Shown in pieces: positions 1 through 9,331 of a stretch of DNA of 35,268 nt. This DNA comes from Acidimicrobiia bacterium (lineage in GTDB: Bacteria > Actinomycetota > Acidimicrobiia > Spongiisociales > UBA5794). The stretch's first letter is position 1, and each line of letters begins with the position of its first letter. The stretch lies in assembly GCA_027036355.1 (NCBI GenBank), contig JALVQZ010000155.1:1-35268 (forward strand), written 5' to 3'. A program made the position numbers and the translations under genes. Under the pieces are notes generated by a model that saw only the letters and a program-made list of their open reading frames with translations, was not told the DNA's origin and ran no database searches.

Positions 1-1047
1 CTTCCCGACCGGGAACTCGTCGATGTAGCCGTAGCCACCGTGGATCTGGACCCCCCGGTCGGCGACCCGAACCGCGGCCTCGGACGCGTGGAACTTGGCG
101 ATCGTCGACTCGATCGTCACCGTCTCGCCCCGGTCGAACATGTCGGCGACCCGCAACGTCAACAACCGTGAGATCTCGACGTCGACGGCCATCTCGGCCA
201 GATGCTCCTGGACGAGCTGGAACGCCGCGATCGGACGACCGAACTGCTCACGTTCCCCCGCGTACGCGAGGGACGCTTCCAACGCTCCCCGGGCGATCCC
301 CACACACCCTGCCGCCACCGACATCCGCCCCCGGTTCAGCGCCGACAACGCCACGGCCAGTCCCTGACCCACCTCACCGAGACGGGCGTCGTCGCCGACA
401 CGGACATCCTCGAGGTACAGCTCGGCCGTGTCCTGGGCTCGCAGGCCCAGCTTCCCGGTGATCTTGCGGCGGGTGAACCCCTCCGCGTCGGTGGGGACCG
501 CGAACGCCGTCAGGCCCCGCGAACCCTCACCGGTCCTGGCGAACACCAACGCCAGGGCGGCCTTGATGCCGTTGGTGATGAAGATCTTCGAACCGTTCAA
601 CACCCATCCGTCACCGTCGCGCCGGGCGGTCGTCCGGAGGCTCGCCGGGTCCGAGCCCGACGACGGCTCGGTCAACGCGAAACACCCGATCGCCGTGCCG
701 TCGCAGAGGCCGGGAAGGAACCGGCGCTTCTGGGTCTCGCTCCCCCACGCGGCGATGGTCTTGCCCACGAGACCGACGTTGACCGAGATCACGCCCCGGA
801 TCGCCGAGTCCGCCACCCCGAGCTCTTCGAGCACGAGGCAGTACCCGACGTTGTCGCACGGCGTGCCGCCGTACTCGGCGGGAAGGGTCAACCCGAGGAA
901 CCCCACCTCGGCGAGGGCGTGGAGGATCGCCGGATCGTACTCCTCCGCCCGGTCCCATTCCCGCACGTGGGGAACGATCTCTGCCGCGGCGAACGCCGCC
1001 GCGGTCTCCCGGAACAAGCGATGCTCGTCGGTCAGCTCGAAGTTCAC
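1..1047 (-). CDS. acyl-CoA dehydrogenase (C-terminus runs off the window start)
   Basis: Reverse-strand translation from GTG at 1047 gives MNFELTDEHRLFRETAAAFAAAEIVPHVREWDR...GCFALTEPSSGSDPASL...GGYGYIDEFPVGK, typical acyl-CoA dehydrogenase motifs. The ORF has no stop inside the window, so the track omits it. Confidence 0.93.
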   Translation of the reverse strand, partial: MNFELTDEHRLFRETAAAFAAAEIVPHVREWDRAEEYDPAILHALAEVGFLGLTLPAEYGGTPCDNVGYCLVLEELGVADSAIRGVISVNVGLVGKTIAAWGSETQKRRFLPGLCDGTAIGCFALTEPSSGSDPASLRTTARRDGDGWVLNGSKIFITNGIKAALALVFARTGEGSRGLTAFAVPTDAEGFTRRKITGKLGLRAQDTAELYLEDVRVGDDARLGEVGQGLAVALSALNRGRMSVAAGCVGIARGALEASLAYAGEREQFGRPIAAFQLVQEHLAEMAVDVEISRLLTLRVADMFDRGETVTIESTIAKFHASEAAVRVADRGVQIHGGYGYIDEFPVGK

Positions 1048-1685
1048 GCCATCTCCGTCAGGTCGCTGGGCCCGAATGTAGCCAGTCGCTCGGCGACGCC
1101 GATGGCGACGGCACCGAGCGACGAGGCAGGCACCACGTCCCACACGAGGCCCCACGCCTTCGCCGTGGGAGCGTCGATGGCCGATCCCAGCAAGGCGGCA
1201 GCGAGCGCTCTCGCCCGGCCGACGGCGTGCGGCAACAGCCAGGTGCCGCCGCCGTCGGGCATGAGGCCGACGCGGGAGAAGGCCTCGACGAACCGCGCGT
1301 CGGCCGCCGCGACCACCACGTCGGCGGCCAGCGCCAGGCTCGCTCCGGCTCCGGCGGCGACCCCCTGAACGGCGCTGACGACCGGCTTCGGCCCGTACCG
1401 GATGCTCCGCACGAGCGGGTTGTAGGCCTCCTCGAGGCTGGCGCCGAGATCCAACGGCGGAGCACCGGGCGGCACGTACCGCAAGGAGAGGTCCTGTCCC
1501 GAGCAGAAGGCCCGACCCTCCGCGTCGAGGACGATCGCCCCGACGCGCGGATCGCCCATCGCGGCGTCCACCCCCCGACGCAGATCGATGACCATCTCCG
1601 CGTCGAGGGCGTTGAGCTTGTCGGGTCGTGCGAGCGTGAACACGGCGATCCGGCCTGCGGTTCGGCGGCGGATCGAGTCGGTCAC
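1044..1685 (-). CDS. enoyl-CoA hydratase/isomerase family protein
   Basis: [32 protein letters not shown]...GRAFCSGQDL...GVAAGAGASLALAADVVVAA; crotonase fold motifs. The GTG start at 1685 overlaps the preceding gene; the longer track ORF (to 1907) is over-extended. Confidence 0.9.
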   Translation of the reverse strand: MTDSIRRRTAGRIAVFTLARPDKLNALDAEMVIDLRRGVDAAMGDPRVGAIVLDAEGRAFCSGQDLSLRYVPPGAPPLDLGASLEEAYNPLVRSIRYGPKPVVSAVQGVAAGAGASLALAADVVVAAADARFVEAFSRVGLMPDGGGTWLLPHAVGRARALAAALLGSAIDAPTAKAWGLVWDVVPASSLGAVAIGVAERLATFGPSDLTEMA

Positions 1686-2608
1686 GGACCCACGCCGACG
1701 AACGCTTCGATGGCGTCGACGAACTCGTCCGCTCTGGACAGGATCGCCTCGTGGCCAGAGCCGAACATCTCGTGGATCCTCGCCTCGGGAAGGTACGAGG
1801 CGAGCTGGTACTGGGTGCGAGCGGGGACCACCTTGTCGTCCGACAAGATGATCACCATGATCGGAACGTCGAGGGTCCCCACCCAGGGCCGCGAATCGAA
1901 CCGCCACACCGCGGCGCCCGACTCGTAGTAGAGGGTCGGGTCACGGTTCATCAGGTTCTCCCACAACCACCGGCCGTGTTCGATGGCGATGATGCCTTGG
2001 GAGACGAGGAGCCGGTACGTGACCATGGCCGACTCCTTCTTGGAGAGGCGAGCGGCGGCCCGCCCCAGCCAGAAAGCGACCCGGACCGCCCCCCGGTGCC
2101 GGTCGATCGGGTAGGCGGCGGTCGCGGCGAGGATGAGCGACCGGACCCGGCCCGGGTACCGGCGGGCGAACGCCTGCGCCGCCATCCCGCCCATCGAGTA
2201 ACCGAACAGCGACACGGGGCCCTCGACACCGATCGCGTCGAGGATGCCCGCGAGTTCGTCGGCCAGGTCCTCGATGTCGAAGTGATCTCGGATCCGGTCG
2301 GACTTCCCGTGGTTGCGATGATCGGGAACGATGACCCGATAGTGCTGCGACAAGCGTGGAAGGACCCGGAAGAACGTCATCAGGGAATCGAAGCTCCAGC
2401 CATGGACGAGCACGAGAGGCGGAGCGGCCGGATCGCCCAGCTCCCTGACGAGGAACTCGTGTTCGCCGACGATGACGGTCCGGCCCGTGACCCGGCTCGG
2501 TCGGCGTTGGATGCCATGGAACCGAGGCGGGAACTCCGGTCCCAGCAGCCGCCAGGCCATCCACGCCAGGAAGCCGTACCACAGGGCCCGAGCCGTTCGT
2601 CGGATCAT
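1682..2608 (-). CDS. alpha/beta hydrolase
   Basis: [40 protein letters not shown]...[19 protein letters not shown]; nucleophile elbow GYSMGG. Confidence 0.9.
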   Translation of the reverse strand: MIRRTARALWYGFLAWMAWRLLGPEFPPRFHGIQRRPSRVTGRTVIVGEHEFLVRELGDPAAPPLVLVHGWSFDSLMTFFRVLPRLSQHYRVIVPDHRNHGKSDRIRDHFDIEDLADELAGILDAIGVEGPVSLFGYSMGGMAAQAFARRYPGRVRSLILAATAAYPIDRHRGAVRVAFWLGRAAARLSKKESAMVTYRLLVSQGIIAIEHGRWLWENLMNRDPTLYYESGAAVWRFDSRPWVGTLDVPIMVIILSDDKVVPARTQYQLASYLPEARIHEMFGSGHEAILSRADEFVDAIEAFVGVGP

Positions 2609-3045
2609 CGATCCCCACCGAGGTCGTCGACGGCGAACACGTACTCGGCCACCGGCACGCCGTCGACGAGGTGTTCGACGATGATCCGCTCCATCACCTC
2701 GGGAGTCACCGAGTGGTACCAGGTTCCCTCCGGGTAGACGACCACGATCGGGCCCCGCTCACAGATCCGGAAACAGTCGACCTTCGATCGCAGCACCGTT
2801 CCCCCGCCGTCGGTGGCCGGCGGCGGAGAAGCGTCGAGGTCGTCGCCGCGCCACGGGGCGGGGGCCGAGGCGAGGCCGAGCTCCTTCAGGCGCCGCTTCA
2901 GGTACCGCCACAGTTCGGCGGATTCCTCGGCGGTCGAACACCGCGGGGTGGACTGCTGGGCGCAGACGAAGACGTGACGGCGGAGCGTCCCGATGCCCAG
3001 CGACGTAGCGATCGCCCGCAACCGATCCCTACCGACGTCCTCCAT
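2605..3045 (-). CDS. (2Fe-2S) ferredoxin-like, thioredoxin-fold protein
   Basis: [16 protein letters not shown]...[45 protein letters not shown], typical of thioredoxin-like [2Fe-2S] ferredoxins. Confidence 0.75.
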   Translation of the reverse strand: MEDVGRDRLRAIATSLGIGTLRRHVFVCAQQSTPRCSTAEESAELWRYLKRRLKELGLASAPAPWRGDDLDASPPPATDGGGTVLRSKVDCFRICERGPIVVVYPEGTWYHSVTPEVMERIIVEHLVDGVPVAEYVFAVDDLGGDR

Positions 3046-3122
3046 CGTGACAGTCTCCCCGAGGTCACCGGACTATGGCAAGTCGCTCTCGGCGGCCCGT
3101 AGGGCCGATACGCTGGGGGCCC

Positions 3123-4181
3123 ATGGAACCCATCCGCCTGACGGCCTTCTCGCACGGCGCCGGGTGAGCGTGCAAGCTCGGCCCTGACGAGCTGGCGCAG
3201 GTCCTGCGCCGTCTGCACACCACCGCACCGATCGAGCACCCGGATCTCCTCGTCGGGATCCCGGGAGGGGACGACGCGGCCGTCTTCAAGTTCCGGGAGG
3301 ACCTGGCGATCGTTCAGACGGTCGACTTCTTCACCCCGATCGTCGACGAAGCCGCCGACTGGGGCCGGATCGCGGCCGCCAACGCGCTCTCGGACGTCTA
3401 CGCGATGGGTGGGCGCCCGTTGATGGCCCTCCAGCTGGTCGGATGGCCCAGGGACCGCCTGTCGCTCGACCTTCTCGGCGACGTCATGGAAGGAGGGGCG
3501 GAGGTGCTCACCGAAGCCGGTTGCCTGCTCGTCGGGGGCCACACCATCGACGACGCCGAACCGAAGTACGGGTTCGCGGTGACCGGACTCGTCCATACCG
3601 AGGACCTCATCACGAACGCGGCCGCCGAGCCGGGCGACGTCCTCGTGCTCACCAAGCCCGTCGGCACCGGCATCGTCGCCACGGCGATCAAACGGGGCGA
3701 AGCCGACCCGGCGGTCAGGGACGCGGCGGTGGCGACGATGCGCCGGCTCAACGACGCGGCGGCCCGTGCGGCCACTCGGGTCAGGGTGCGAGCCGGGACC
3801 GACGTCACGGGCTTCGGCCTGCTCGGCCACCTCGGCGAGATCGTGAGAGCCTCCGGCGTCTCGGCCGAACTGGACGTCGAGGCCGTGCCGGTACTCCCCG
3901 GGGTGTCCGAGCTGATCGACGCCGGGATGGTACCCGGCGGGACCTTGCGGAACCTGGAATCGGTGGCCCGGATGGTCGACTTCGGCATGCTGGGGCGGGA
4001 CACCCAGCTCCTCCTCGCCGACGCCCAGACGAGCGGCGGCCTCCTCCTGGCCGTTCCGGCGCCGCTGCACGGCGCGCTGCTCGAAGCGCTCTCGGAGGAG
4101 GGTGTCGACGCCGCCTCCGTGGGACGGATCGTCGCTCGCGGGTTCGCCGATGGACCGACCGGACGGATCACCGTCCGCTGA
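3123..4181 (+). CDS. selD: selenide, water dikinase; predicted selenoprotein with in-frame TGA (Sec) at 3165-3167
   Basis: From ATG 3123: [104 protein letters not shown]... One continuous frame to 4181 apart from the TGA; the SHGAG(C/U)xCK motif is the SelD active site. The ORF track reports only 3405..4181. Confidence 0.93.
3194..3210 (+). promoter_or_regulatory. candidate bacterial SECIS stem-loop
   Basis: GGCGCAG-GTC-CTGCGCC perfect 7-bp hairpin with GGUC at the apex, starting 26 nt after the in-frame TGA; resembles the GCAGGUCUGC apex of E. coli fdhF SECIS (from memory). Confidence 0.7.
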
Positions 4182-4262
4182 CCGACCGGACGGTCCCCCG
4201 ACTTGCCGTCGGCTTCCAGGGTCCTACCATCGATGCATGCTCGGGTCGCTCCGCGACCCGAT

Positions 4263-4335
4263 GGCAGGCCCCCTCGTCCCCCCTGGGGGGCCTGCCCCTT
4301 TCACGGAGCCGGCGTCCCCGCGACGCCGGCTCCGT
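4263..4335. terminator. two consecutive GC-rich hairpins between selD and mgtE
   Basis: GGCAGGCCCCC...GGGGGGCCTGCC (4263-4296) and ACGGAGCCGGCGTC-CCCGC-GACGCCGGCTCCGT (4303-4335, perfect 14-bp stem). Confidence 0.6.
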
Positions 4336-4359
4336 CGTTCCCGATAGGCTGACGTCCCC

Positions 4360-5787
4360 ATGAAGTTCCGGTTCCCCCAGCCCCGCCGCGTCACCCACGC
4401 CCTGCGTGAGCTGGCGCGCCGTCAACCCGACGAGGCCGAGGAGTACCTCGAAGAGCACCACGAGGAATGGGAGCAGCTCGCCGAGACCGTCCCCGAAGAC
4501 GCCGCCGACATCCTCGAAGCCATCGACGAGGAAGGAGCCGCCGAGCTGCTCACGGGGCTGCCTCCCGACGATGCCGGCGAGGTCCTCGACGAGATGAAGC
4601 CCGAGGCGGCGGCGGACATCCTCGAGGAGCTCGATCCCGCCACCGCGGCGGACCTCATCGAGGAGATGGAACCCGACCAGGCCGCCGACGTCATCGGGGC
4701 CCTGGAGGAGGACGAACGCACCGCGGTGCTCGCCCACCTCGAGCCGGAGAAGGCCCGCGAGATCGAGCGGCTCCTCGTCTACGAGGCGGACACCGCCGGC
4801 GGCATGATGACCACCGACGTCGCCGCCCTGCCGATCGGGATGACCGCAGGCGAAGCCATCGAAGCCCTGCGCCGCCTCCACGACGAGCTCGGCTCCAACC
4901 TCACCTACGTCTACACCGTCGATCCGCGAGGCCACCTCGTCGGCGTCGTCCCGTTCCGGGAGCTGGTCTTCGCCCGACCAGGCCAGGGCCTGGACGAACT
5001 GGTCATCCGCGACCCGGTGTCGGTGACGCCCGACACCGACCGGGAGCACGTCGCCGAGCTCATCCACCGGTACCACCTCCAAGCCATCCCGGTCGTCGAC
5101 CACGACGGCCTCCTGCTCGGCATGGTCAAGTTCGGCGAGGCGATGGAAGCGATCCAGGCCGAAGCCGGCGAGGACCTCGCGGTCATGTTCGGCGCCGGGG
5201 AAGAGGAGTCCGTGTTCACCCCGGTGCGTGAGTCGGTGAGGCGCCGCCTGCCCTGGAACCTCTTCAACCTCCTGGCCGGGTTCGTGACCGTGTTCGTCGT
5301 GGCGCAGTTCGAGGACACCCTCGCCCGCTACGCGCTCCTGGCCGCCTACATGCCGCTGGTCGCCGGGCTCTCGGGCAACAGCGGCGCCCAAGCGATCGCC
5401 GTCACGATCCGATCGATCGCCGTCGGCGAGCTCCCCCGCGGCAAGGAGCTGCGGGCGGTTCGTCGGGAGCTGGCCATCGGCCTGGTCCGTGGCACGATCA
5501 TCGCCACGGTCGGTGCGATCCTGGTGGCGGCCACCGTGGCGTTGCTGTCCCGGGGAGGCCCCGCCGATCCCGGACAGATCCCGGTGGCGCCGGCGCAGAT
5601 GGCGTGGATCATCTGGATCTCGATGATGATCGGGTTCACCGTCGCCGCCCTCGCCGGATCGTCCATCCCGCTGATCCTCCGCCGTCTCGGCCTCGACCCC
5701 GCGCTGGCGTCGAACATCTTCCTGACCATGACCACCGACGCGGTGGGATTCGGGACGTTCCTGCTGACCGCGACGCTGCTCCTCTAG
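4360..5787 (+). CDS. mgtE: magnesium transporter MgtE
   Basis: N-terminal acidic helical repeats (LLTGLPPDDAGEVLDEMKPEAAADILEELDP...), CBS domains (GGMMTTDVAALP...), then a TM domain (MPLVAGLSGNSGAQAIAVTIRSIAVGEL). Confidence 0.95.
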   Translation: MKFRFPQPRRVTHALRELARRQPDEAEEYLEEHHEEWEQLAETVPEDAADILEAIDEEGAAELLTGLPPDDAGEVLDEMKPEAAADILEELDPATAADLIEEMEPDQAADVIGALEEDERTAVLAHLEPEKAREIERLLVYEADTAGGMMTTDVAALPIGMTAGEAIEALRRLHDELGSNLTYVYTVDPRGHLVGVVPFRELVFARPGQGLDELVIRDPVSVTPDTDREHVAELIHRYHLQAIPVVDHDGLLLGMVKFGEAMEAIQAEAGEDLAVMFGAGEEESVFTPVRESVRRRLPWNLFNLLAGFVTVFVVAQFEDTLARYALLAAYMPLVAGLSGNSGAQAIAVTIRSIAVGELPRGKELRAVRRELAIGLVRGTIIATVGAILVAATVALLSRGGPADPGQIPVAPAQMAWIIWISMMIGFTVAALAGSSIPLILRRLGLDPALASNIFLTMTTDAVGFGTFLLTATLLL

Positions 5788-5790
5788 CTC

Positions 5791-6294
5791 CTACGAGCCG
5801 ATCACGGCGGTCCCGGCGTCGCTGAAGGGACCCTCGTAGACGATCCGGAAGCCCTCGACGAGCCGGGCGAGGAAGTGCTCCGACAGGATCGCCTGCTCCT
5901 CGTCGGAGGGTTCGTCGAGCATGACGATGTCGACGGCCGCGGGATCGTCGACCACGTAGACCTCGTAGATCGGTGGGAACGTCTCGACCACGTCGGTGAT
6001 GACGTCGTAGACGTCGATGTCGGTGAGGCCCTGACCATCGCCCTCGACCAGCACGACGACGGCGTCACCGAGATCCGAGACGGGGATCCTTCGAACGATC
6101 CGGTACTCGACGCCTTGGGCGCCGATGAGCGGCGGCAGCGTCGTGGTGGTCGTGGTGGTCGTCTCCGACGGCGCGGTGGTCGTGATCAGCGGCCGGGTCG
6201 TCACGGTCGTCTCGACGGAACCCGAGCGGTTGCACGCCGAGGCGACGACCCCGACGGCGACGACGGTCACGACCACGGTGCGAGCGATCCTCAC
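5791..6294 (-). CDS. putative lipoprotein with Thr-rich linker
   Basis: VRIARTVVVTVVAVGVVASACNRSGS (lipobox VASAC) followed by a TTTTTTTT linker; GTG start. Confidence 0.75.
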   Translation of the reverse strand: MRIARTVVVTVVAVGVVASACNRSGSVETTVTTRPLITTTAPSETTTTTTTTLPPLIGAQGVEYRIVRRIPVSDLGDAVVVLVEGDGQGLTDIDVYDVITDVVETFPPIYEVYVVDDPAAVDIVMLDEPSDEEQAILSEHFLARLVEGFRIVYEGPFSDAGTAVIGS

Positions 6295-6360
6295 CCGGCC
6301 ACTCTACCGGCGTGGCGGCGTACGGGCCGGGAGCCTGTCACATCGGGCCGGCACTACCGA

Positions 6361-6780
6361 TCATCGCGATGCCAGCCACTCGGCGTAGTCGACCCCGTCC
6401 ATCCACGGGGTGTGGTGGACGAGCCGGAAACGTCGCTGCACGTCCTCGAAACGTTCCGGGTCGGGAGCGTCCTCCAACTCCAGCATCGCCAGATCCAACG
6501 TCGGCCGCCACGCCGGTGGACCCAAGGCGGCGTCGACCTTCGACTCCCACGGGTCGGCGTCGGCGTCGGCGTCGGATCCCGCCCAGAGATCCCGGAGCTT
6601 GATCGCCATCCGAACGGCTTGGCGCAGGGATCTGGCCCGTGCCCGGTCGATCCGGTAGCCGTCGGCCGCCAGGGTCTCCAACCACTCGGCGAACGCCCCA
6701 TCCGAGCGCCACGCCTCCGGGTCCTCGACCACCGCGCGGTACAGGCGGTCCACGGCGTCCACGAGCGGAGCGCCGCTCAT
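6361..6780 (-). CDS. hypothetical protein
   Basis: 139-aa ORF overlapping the start of the adjacent aminotransferase stop by 4 nt, consistent with a co-directional operon. Confidence 0.65.
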   Translation of the reverse strand: MSGAPLVDAVDRLYRAVVEDPEAWRSDGAFAEWLETLAADGYRIDRARARSLRQAVRMAIKLRDLWAGSDADADADPWESKVDAALGPPAWRPTLDLAMLELEDAPDPERFEDVQRRFRLVHHTPWMDGVDYAEWLASR

Positions 6781-7616
6781 CGTCCGGTCTCTGCGGCCAC
6801 GAGCTTCCTGAACGCCGCGGCCAGCCGTGCGGTCCGAGCACCCGGATCGAAGCGGCGAGCGTCGATGGCACCGACGGGGAGGACCTCCTTGACGGTCGAC
6901 ATGGCGAACACCTCGTCGGCGGCGAGGACCTCGTCGAGCGCGTACCGGCCCTGTTCGACCTCGATGCCGGAAGCGGCAGCCAGATCGAGGACGGCCGATC
7001 GGGTGATCGAGGCCAGGATCCCCAGCTCGAGGGACGGGGTCCGCAGCGTGTCGCCATGGAACCAGGCCACCGAGAAGGTGGGGCCTTCGAGGACGTCACC
7101 GTCCCGGCCGATCAACAGCGCGTCGTCGAAGCCGTCGCGTCTGGCGGCGAGGGCGGCGGCGAGGTTGAACCCGTACGACAGGATCTTGGCGCCGGTGAGC
7201 TCCGAGCGGGCCCCGTCGGGATGCCATGGAGCGAGGCGAGACCCGACACGGAGCGCCCGGGGAACCGCCGGTGGGCGCTCGGCGTACACGACGATCTTGG
7301 AGCCGATGCCGGGATGGACCGGATCGACGCCGCCGGAGACGAAGAGCCGCACGACGGCGTCTCGGGCGCCGTCCGCCACGGTCGTGCACCATCCAGCCAA
7401 CGACCCACGATCCGGGAGCGGCAGGTGGAGGGCCGCGGCCGAATGGGCGAGCCGGTCGAGATGGGCGTCGAGGCGGAAGATCGTCCCGCCGTACGCACGC
7501 ATCGCCTCGAAACACCCGTAGCCCCGCTGGAACCCGATGTCGAAGACGCTGACGCACGCGTCCTGAGCCGGAACGGCCACCCCGTCGATCAGTACGTCGC
7601 CGACGACGTCGATCAT
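6777..7616 (-). CDS. class IV aminotransferase (branched-chain aminotransferase / aminodeoxychorismate lyase-like)
   Basis: MIDVVGDVLIDGVAVPAQDACVSVFDIGFQRGYGCFEAMRAYGGTIFRLDAHLDRL...; class IV PLP fold motifs. Longer track ORF to 8312 is over-extended into nadE. Confidence 0.9.
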   Translation of the reverse strand: MIDVVGDVLIDGVAVPAQDACVSVFDIGFQRGYGCFEAMRAYGGTIFRLDAHLDRLAHSAAALHLPLPDRGSLAGWCTTVADGARDAVVRLFVSGGVDPVHPGIGSKIVVYAERPPAVPRALRVGSRLAPWHPDGARSELTGAKILSYGFNLAAALAARRDGFDDALLIGRDGDVLEGPTFSVAWFHGDTLRTPSLELGILASITRSAVLDLAAASGIEVEQGRYALDEVLAADEVFAMSTVKEVLPVGAIDARRFDPGARTARLAAAFRKLVAAETGR

Positions 7617-9331
7617 CGCGACGGCACCTCGCGGAAGTGATTGGTGATCGGGAGGCGACGATCCCGTCCGAAGGCCTTGCGGGTGATCTTGACCCCGGGT
7701 GCAGCTTGACGCCGCTTGTACTCGTTGCGGTCGACCATGGCCGCCACCCGGCACACGAGCTCCTCGTCGAACCCGTCGGCGACGATGTCGGCGATGGATC
7801 GATCCATCTCGACGTAGCGCACCAAGATGGCGTCCAAGACCTCGTAGGGAGGAAGCGTGTCGGTGTCCTTCTGGTCGGGCCGCAACTCCGCCGAGGGCGC
7901 CTTGTCGATCACCGGCTGCGGGATCACCTCGCCGGTTCGGTTGCGCCACTCGGCCAGCCGGTAGACCATCGTCTTGTAGACGTCCTTGAGGACCGCGTAC
8001 CCCCCGACCATGTCGCCGTAGAGCGTCGCGTACCCGACGGCCATCTCGGACTTGTTGCCCGTGGCGACGACCATCCCTCCGAACTTGTTGGACAGCGCCA
8101 TGAGGATCGCTCCGCGGATCCTCGCCTGCAGGTTCTCCTCGGCCACGTTCGCCTCGGTACCGGCGAACGCGGGGGCGAGGGTGTCGAGGAACACCGAGAA
8201 GACCGGCTCGATGGGGATCTCGTCGAACCGGATCCCGAGCCGTCGAGCGAGGTCCCGGGAGTCCGACACCGATCCCTCCGAGCTGTACCGGGTCGGCATC
8301 GTGACCCCCCACACGGCGTCGGCGCCGAGAGCGTCGACGGCGATGGCGGCCGTCAGGGACGAATCGATGCCACCGGAGAGGCCGACGACGACCTCGGGGA
8401 AGCCGTTCTTCCTGACGTAGTCCCGCAACCCGGTCACCAACGCCTCGTAGACCTCCGCCTCCGGATCCAGCCGCGCCACCGAGGGCGGAACGACCGGAGG
8501 GTCGCGGCGCACCTCCGGACCGGCGGTGACGGGGATCGGTTCCCCGGCGGTGGGTCGAGGCGGCGGCAATGGGACGTCGACGACGAACCGCTCCTCGACG
8601 AACTGGGGGGCCCGGTAGATCGCCCGCCCCCCGGCGGCGAACACCATCGATTCGCCGTCGAACACGAGCTCATCTTGACCACCCACCGTGTTGACGTACA
8701 CGACCGCGGCGCCGGACCGTTCCGCCTCGGCGGCCAGCAGCGCCGCCCGCTCGTCTCCCTTCCCGACGTGATACGGCGACCCGTTGATGTTGAGGAGCGC
8801 CCGCGCCCCGGCCGTGGCCTGCATGGACGGGGGCCCGTCGGGAGCCCAGATGTCCTCGCAGATCGACACGCCGACGGTGACACCACGGATCGAGAACAGG
8901 ACCACCGGTTCGGTGCCTTCGGCGAAGACCCTGGCCTCGTCGAAGACGCCGTAGTTGGGAAGCAGGACCTTGTGGTAGACGCCCTTGATCTCCCCGCCGG
9001 CGAGGACCGCAGCCGCGTTCGTGACCCGCCGCGGCACCGAGTCGTCGTCGAAGCGGTCCGGCACCCGATCGACGAAGCCGACGACCACCGCGACGTCTCC
9101 CGACGCCTCCGCGAGACGGTCGAGCACGGCCAGGTTCGCGTCGACGAACGAATCCCGCAGCACCAGATCCTCCGGCGGGTACCCGGTGACCGCCAGCTCG
9201 GGCAGGACCAGCACGTCGGCACCGACGGTCTCCGCCCAGGCCATGGCGTCGAGGATGATCCGTTCGTTGCGGTCGAGATCGCCGACGACGAGGTCGAGCT
9301 GGCCCCCGGCGACTCGAAGATGTCCGGTCAT
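7613..9331 (-). CDS. nadE: glutamine-dependent NAD+ synthetase
   Basis: Nitrilase domain (VLPELAVTGYPPEDL, SICEDIW, NGSPYHVGKGDER) plus synthetase domain (VVGLSGGIDSSLTAAIAVDALG, ATGNKSEMAVGYATLYGDMVGG). Confidence 0.96.
   Translation of the reverse strand: MTGHLRVAGGQLDLVVGDLDRNERIILDAMAWAETVGADVLVLPELAVTGYPPEDLVLRDSFVDANLAVLDRLAEASGDVAVVVGFVDRVPDRFDDDSVPRRVTNAAAVLAGGEIKGVYHKVLLPNYGVFDEARVFAEGTEPVVLFSIRGVTVGVSICEDIWAPDGPPSMQATAGARALLNINGSPYHVGKGDERAALLAAEAERSGAAVVYVNTVGGQDELVFDGESMVFAAGGRAIYRAPQFVEERFVVDVPLPPPRPTAGEPIPVTAGPEVRRDPPVVPPSVARLDPEAEVYEALVTGLRDYVRKNGFPEVVVGLSGGIDSSLTAAIAVDALGADAVWGVTMPTRYSSEGSVSDSRDLARRLGIRFDEIPIEPVFSVFLDTLAPAFAGTEANVAEENLQARIRGAILMALSNKFGGMVVATGNKSEMAVGYATLYGDMVGGYAVLKDVYKTMVYRLAEWRNRTGEVIPQPVIDKAPSAELRPDQKDTDTLPPYEVLDAILVRYVEMDRSIADIVADGFDEELVCRVAAMVDRNEYKRRQAAPGVKITRKAFGRDRRLPITNHFREVPSR

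Noticed and set aside
202-1368. Long plus-strand ORFs antisense to the acyl-CoA dehydrogenase and enoyl-CoA hydratase genes
   Set aside because: Low-complexity Arg/Pro/Ala/Gly-rich shadow ORFs typical of high-GC DNA; the opposite strand has clear homology.
3405-4181. selD starting at ATG 3405 as listed in the ORF track
   Set aside because: It would lack the conserved active-site SHGAG(C/U)xCK and GGDDAAVF regions, which are clearly encoded upstream in the same frame.
4181-4360. M-box Mg2+ riboswitch upstream of mgtE
   Set aside because: Only simple hairpins, then a TAGGCT box 9 nt before the ATG; there is no room for a leader riboswitch if transcription starts there.
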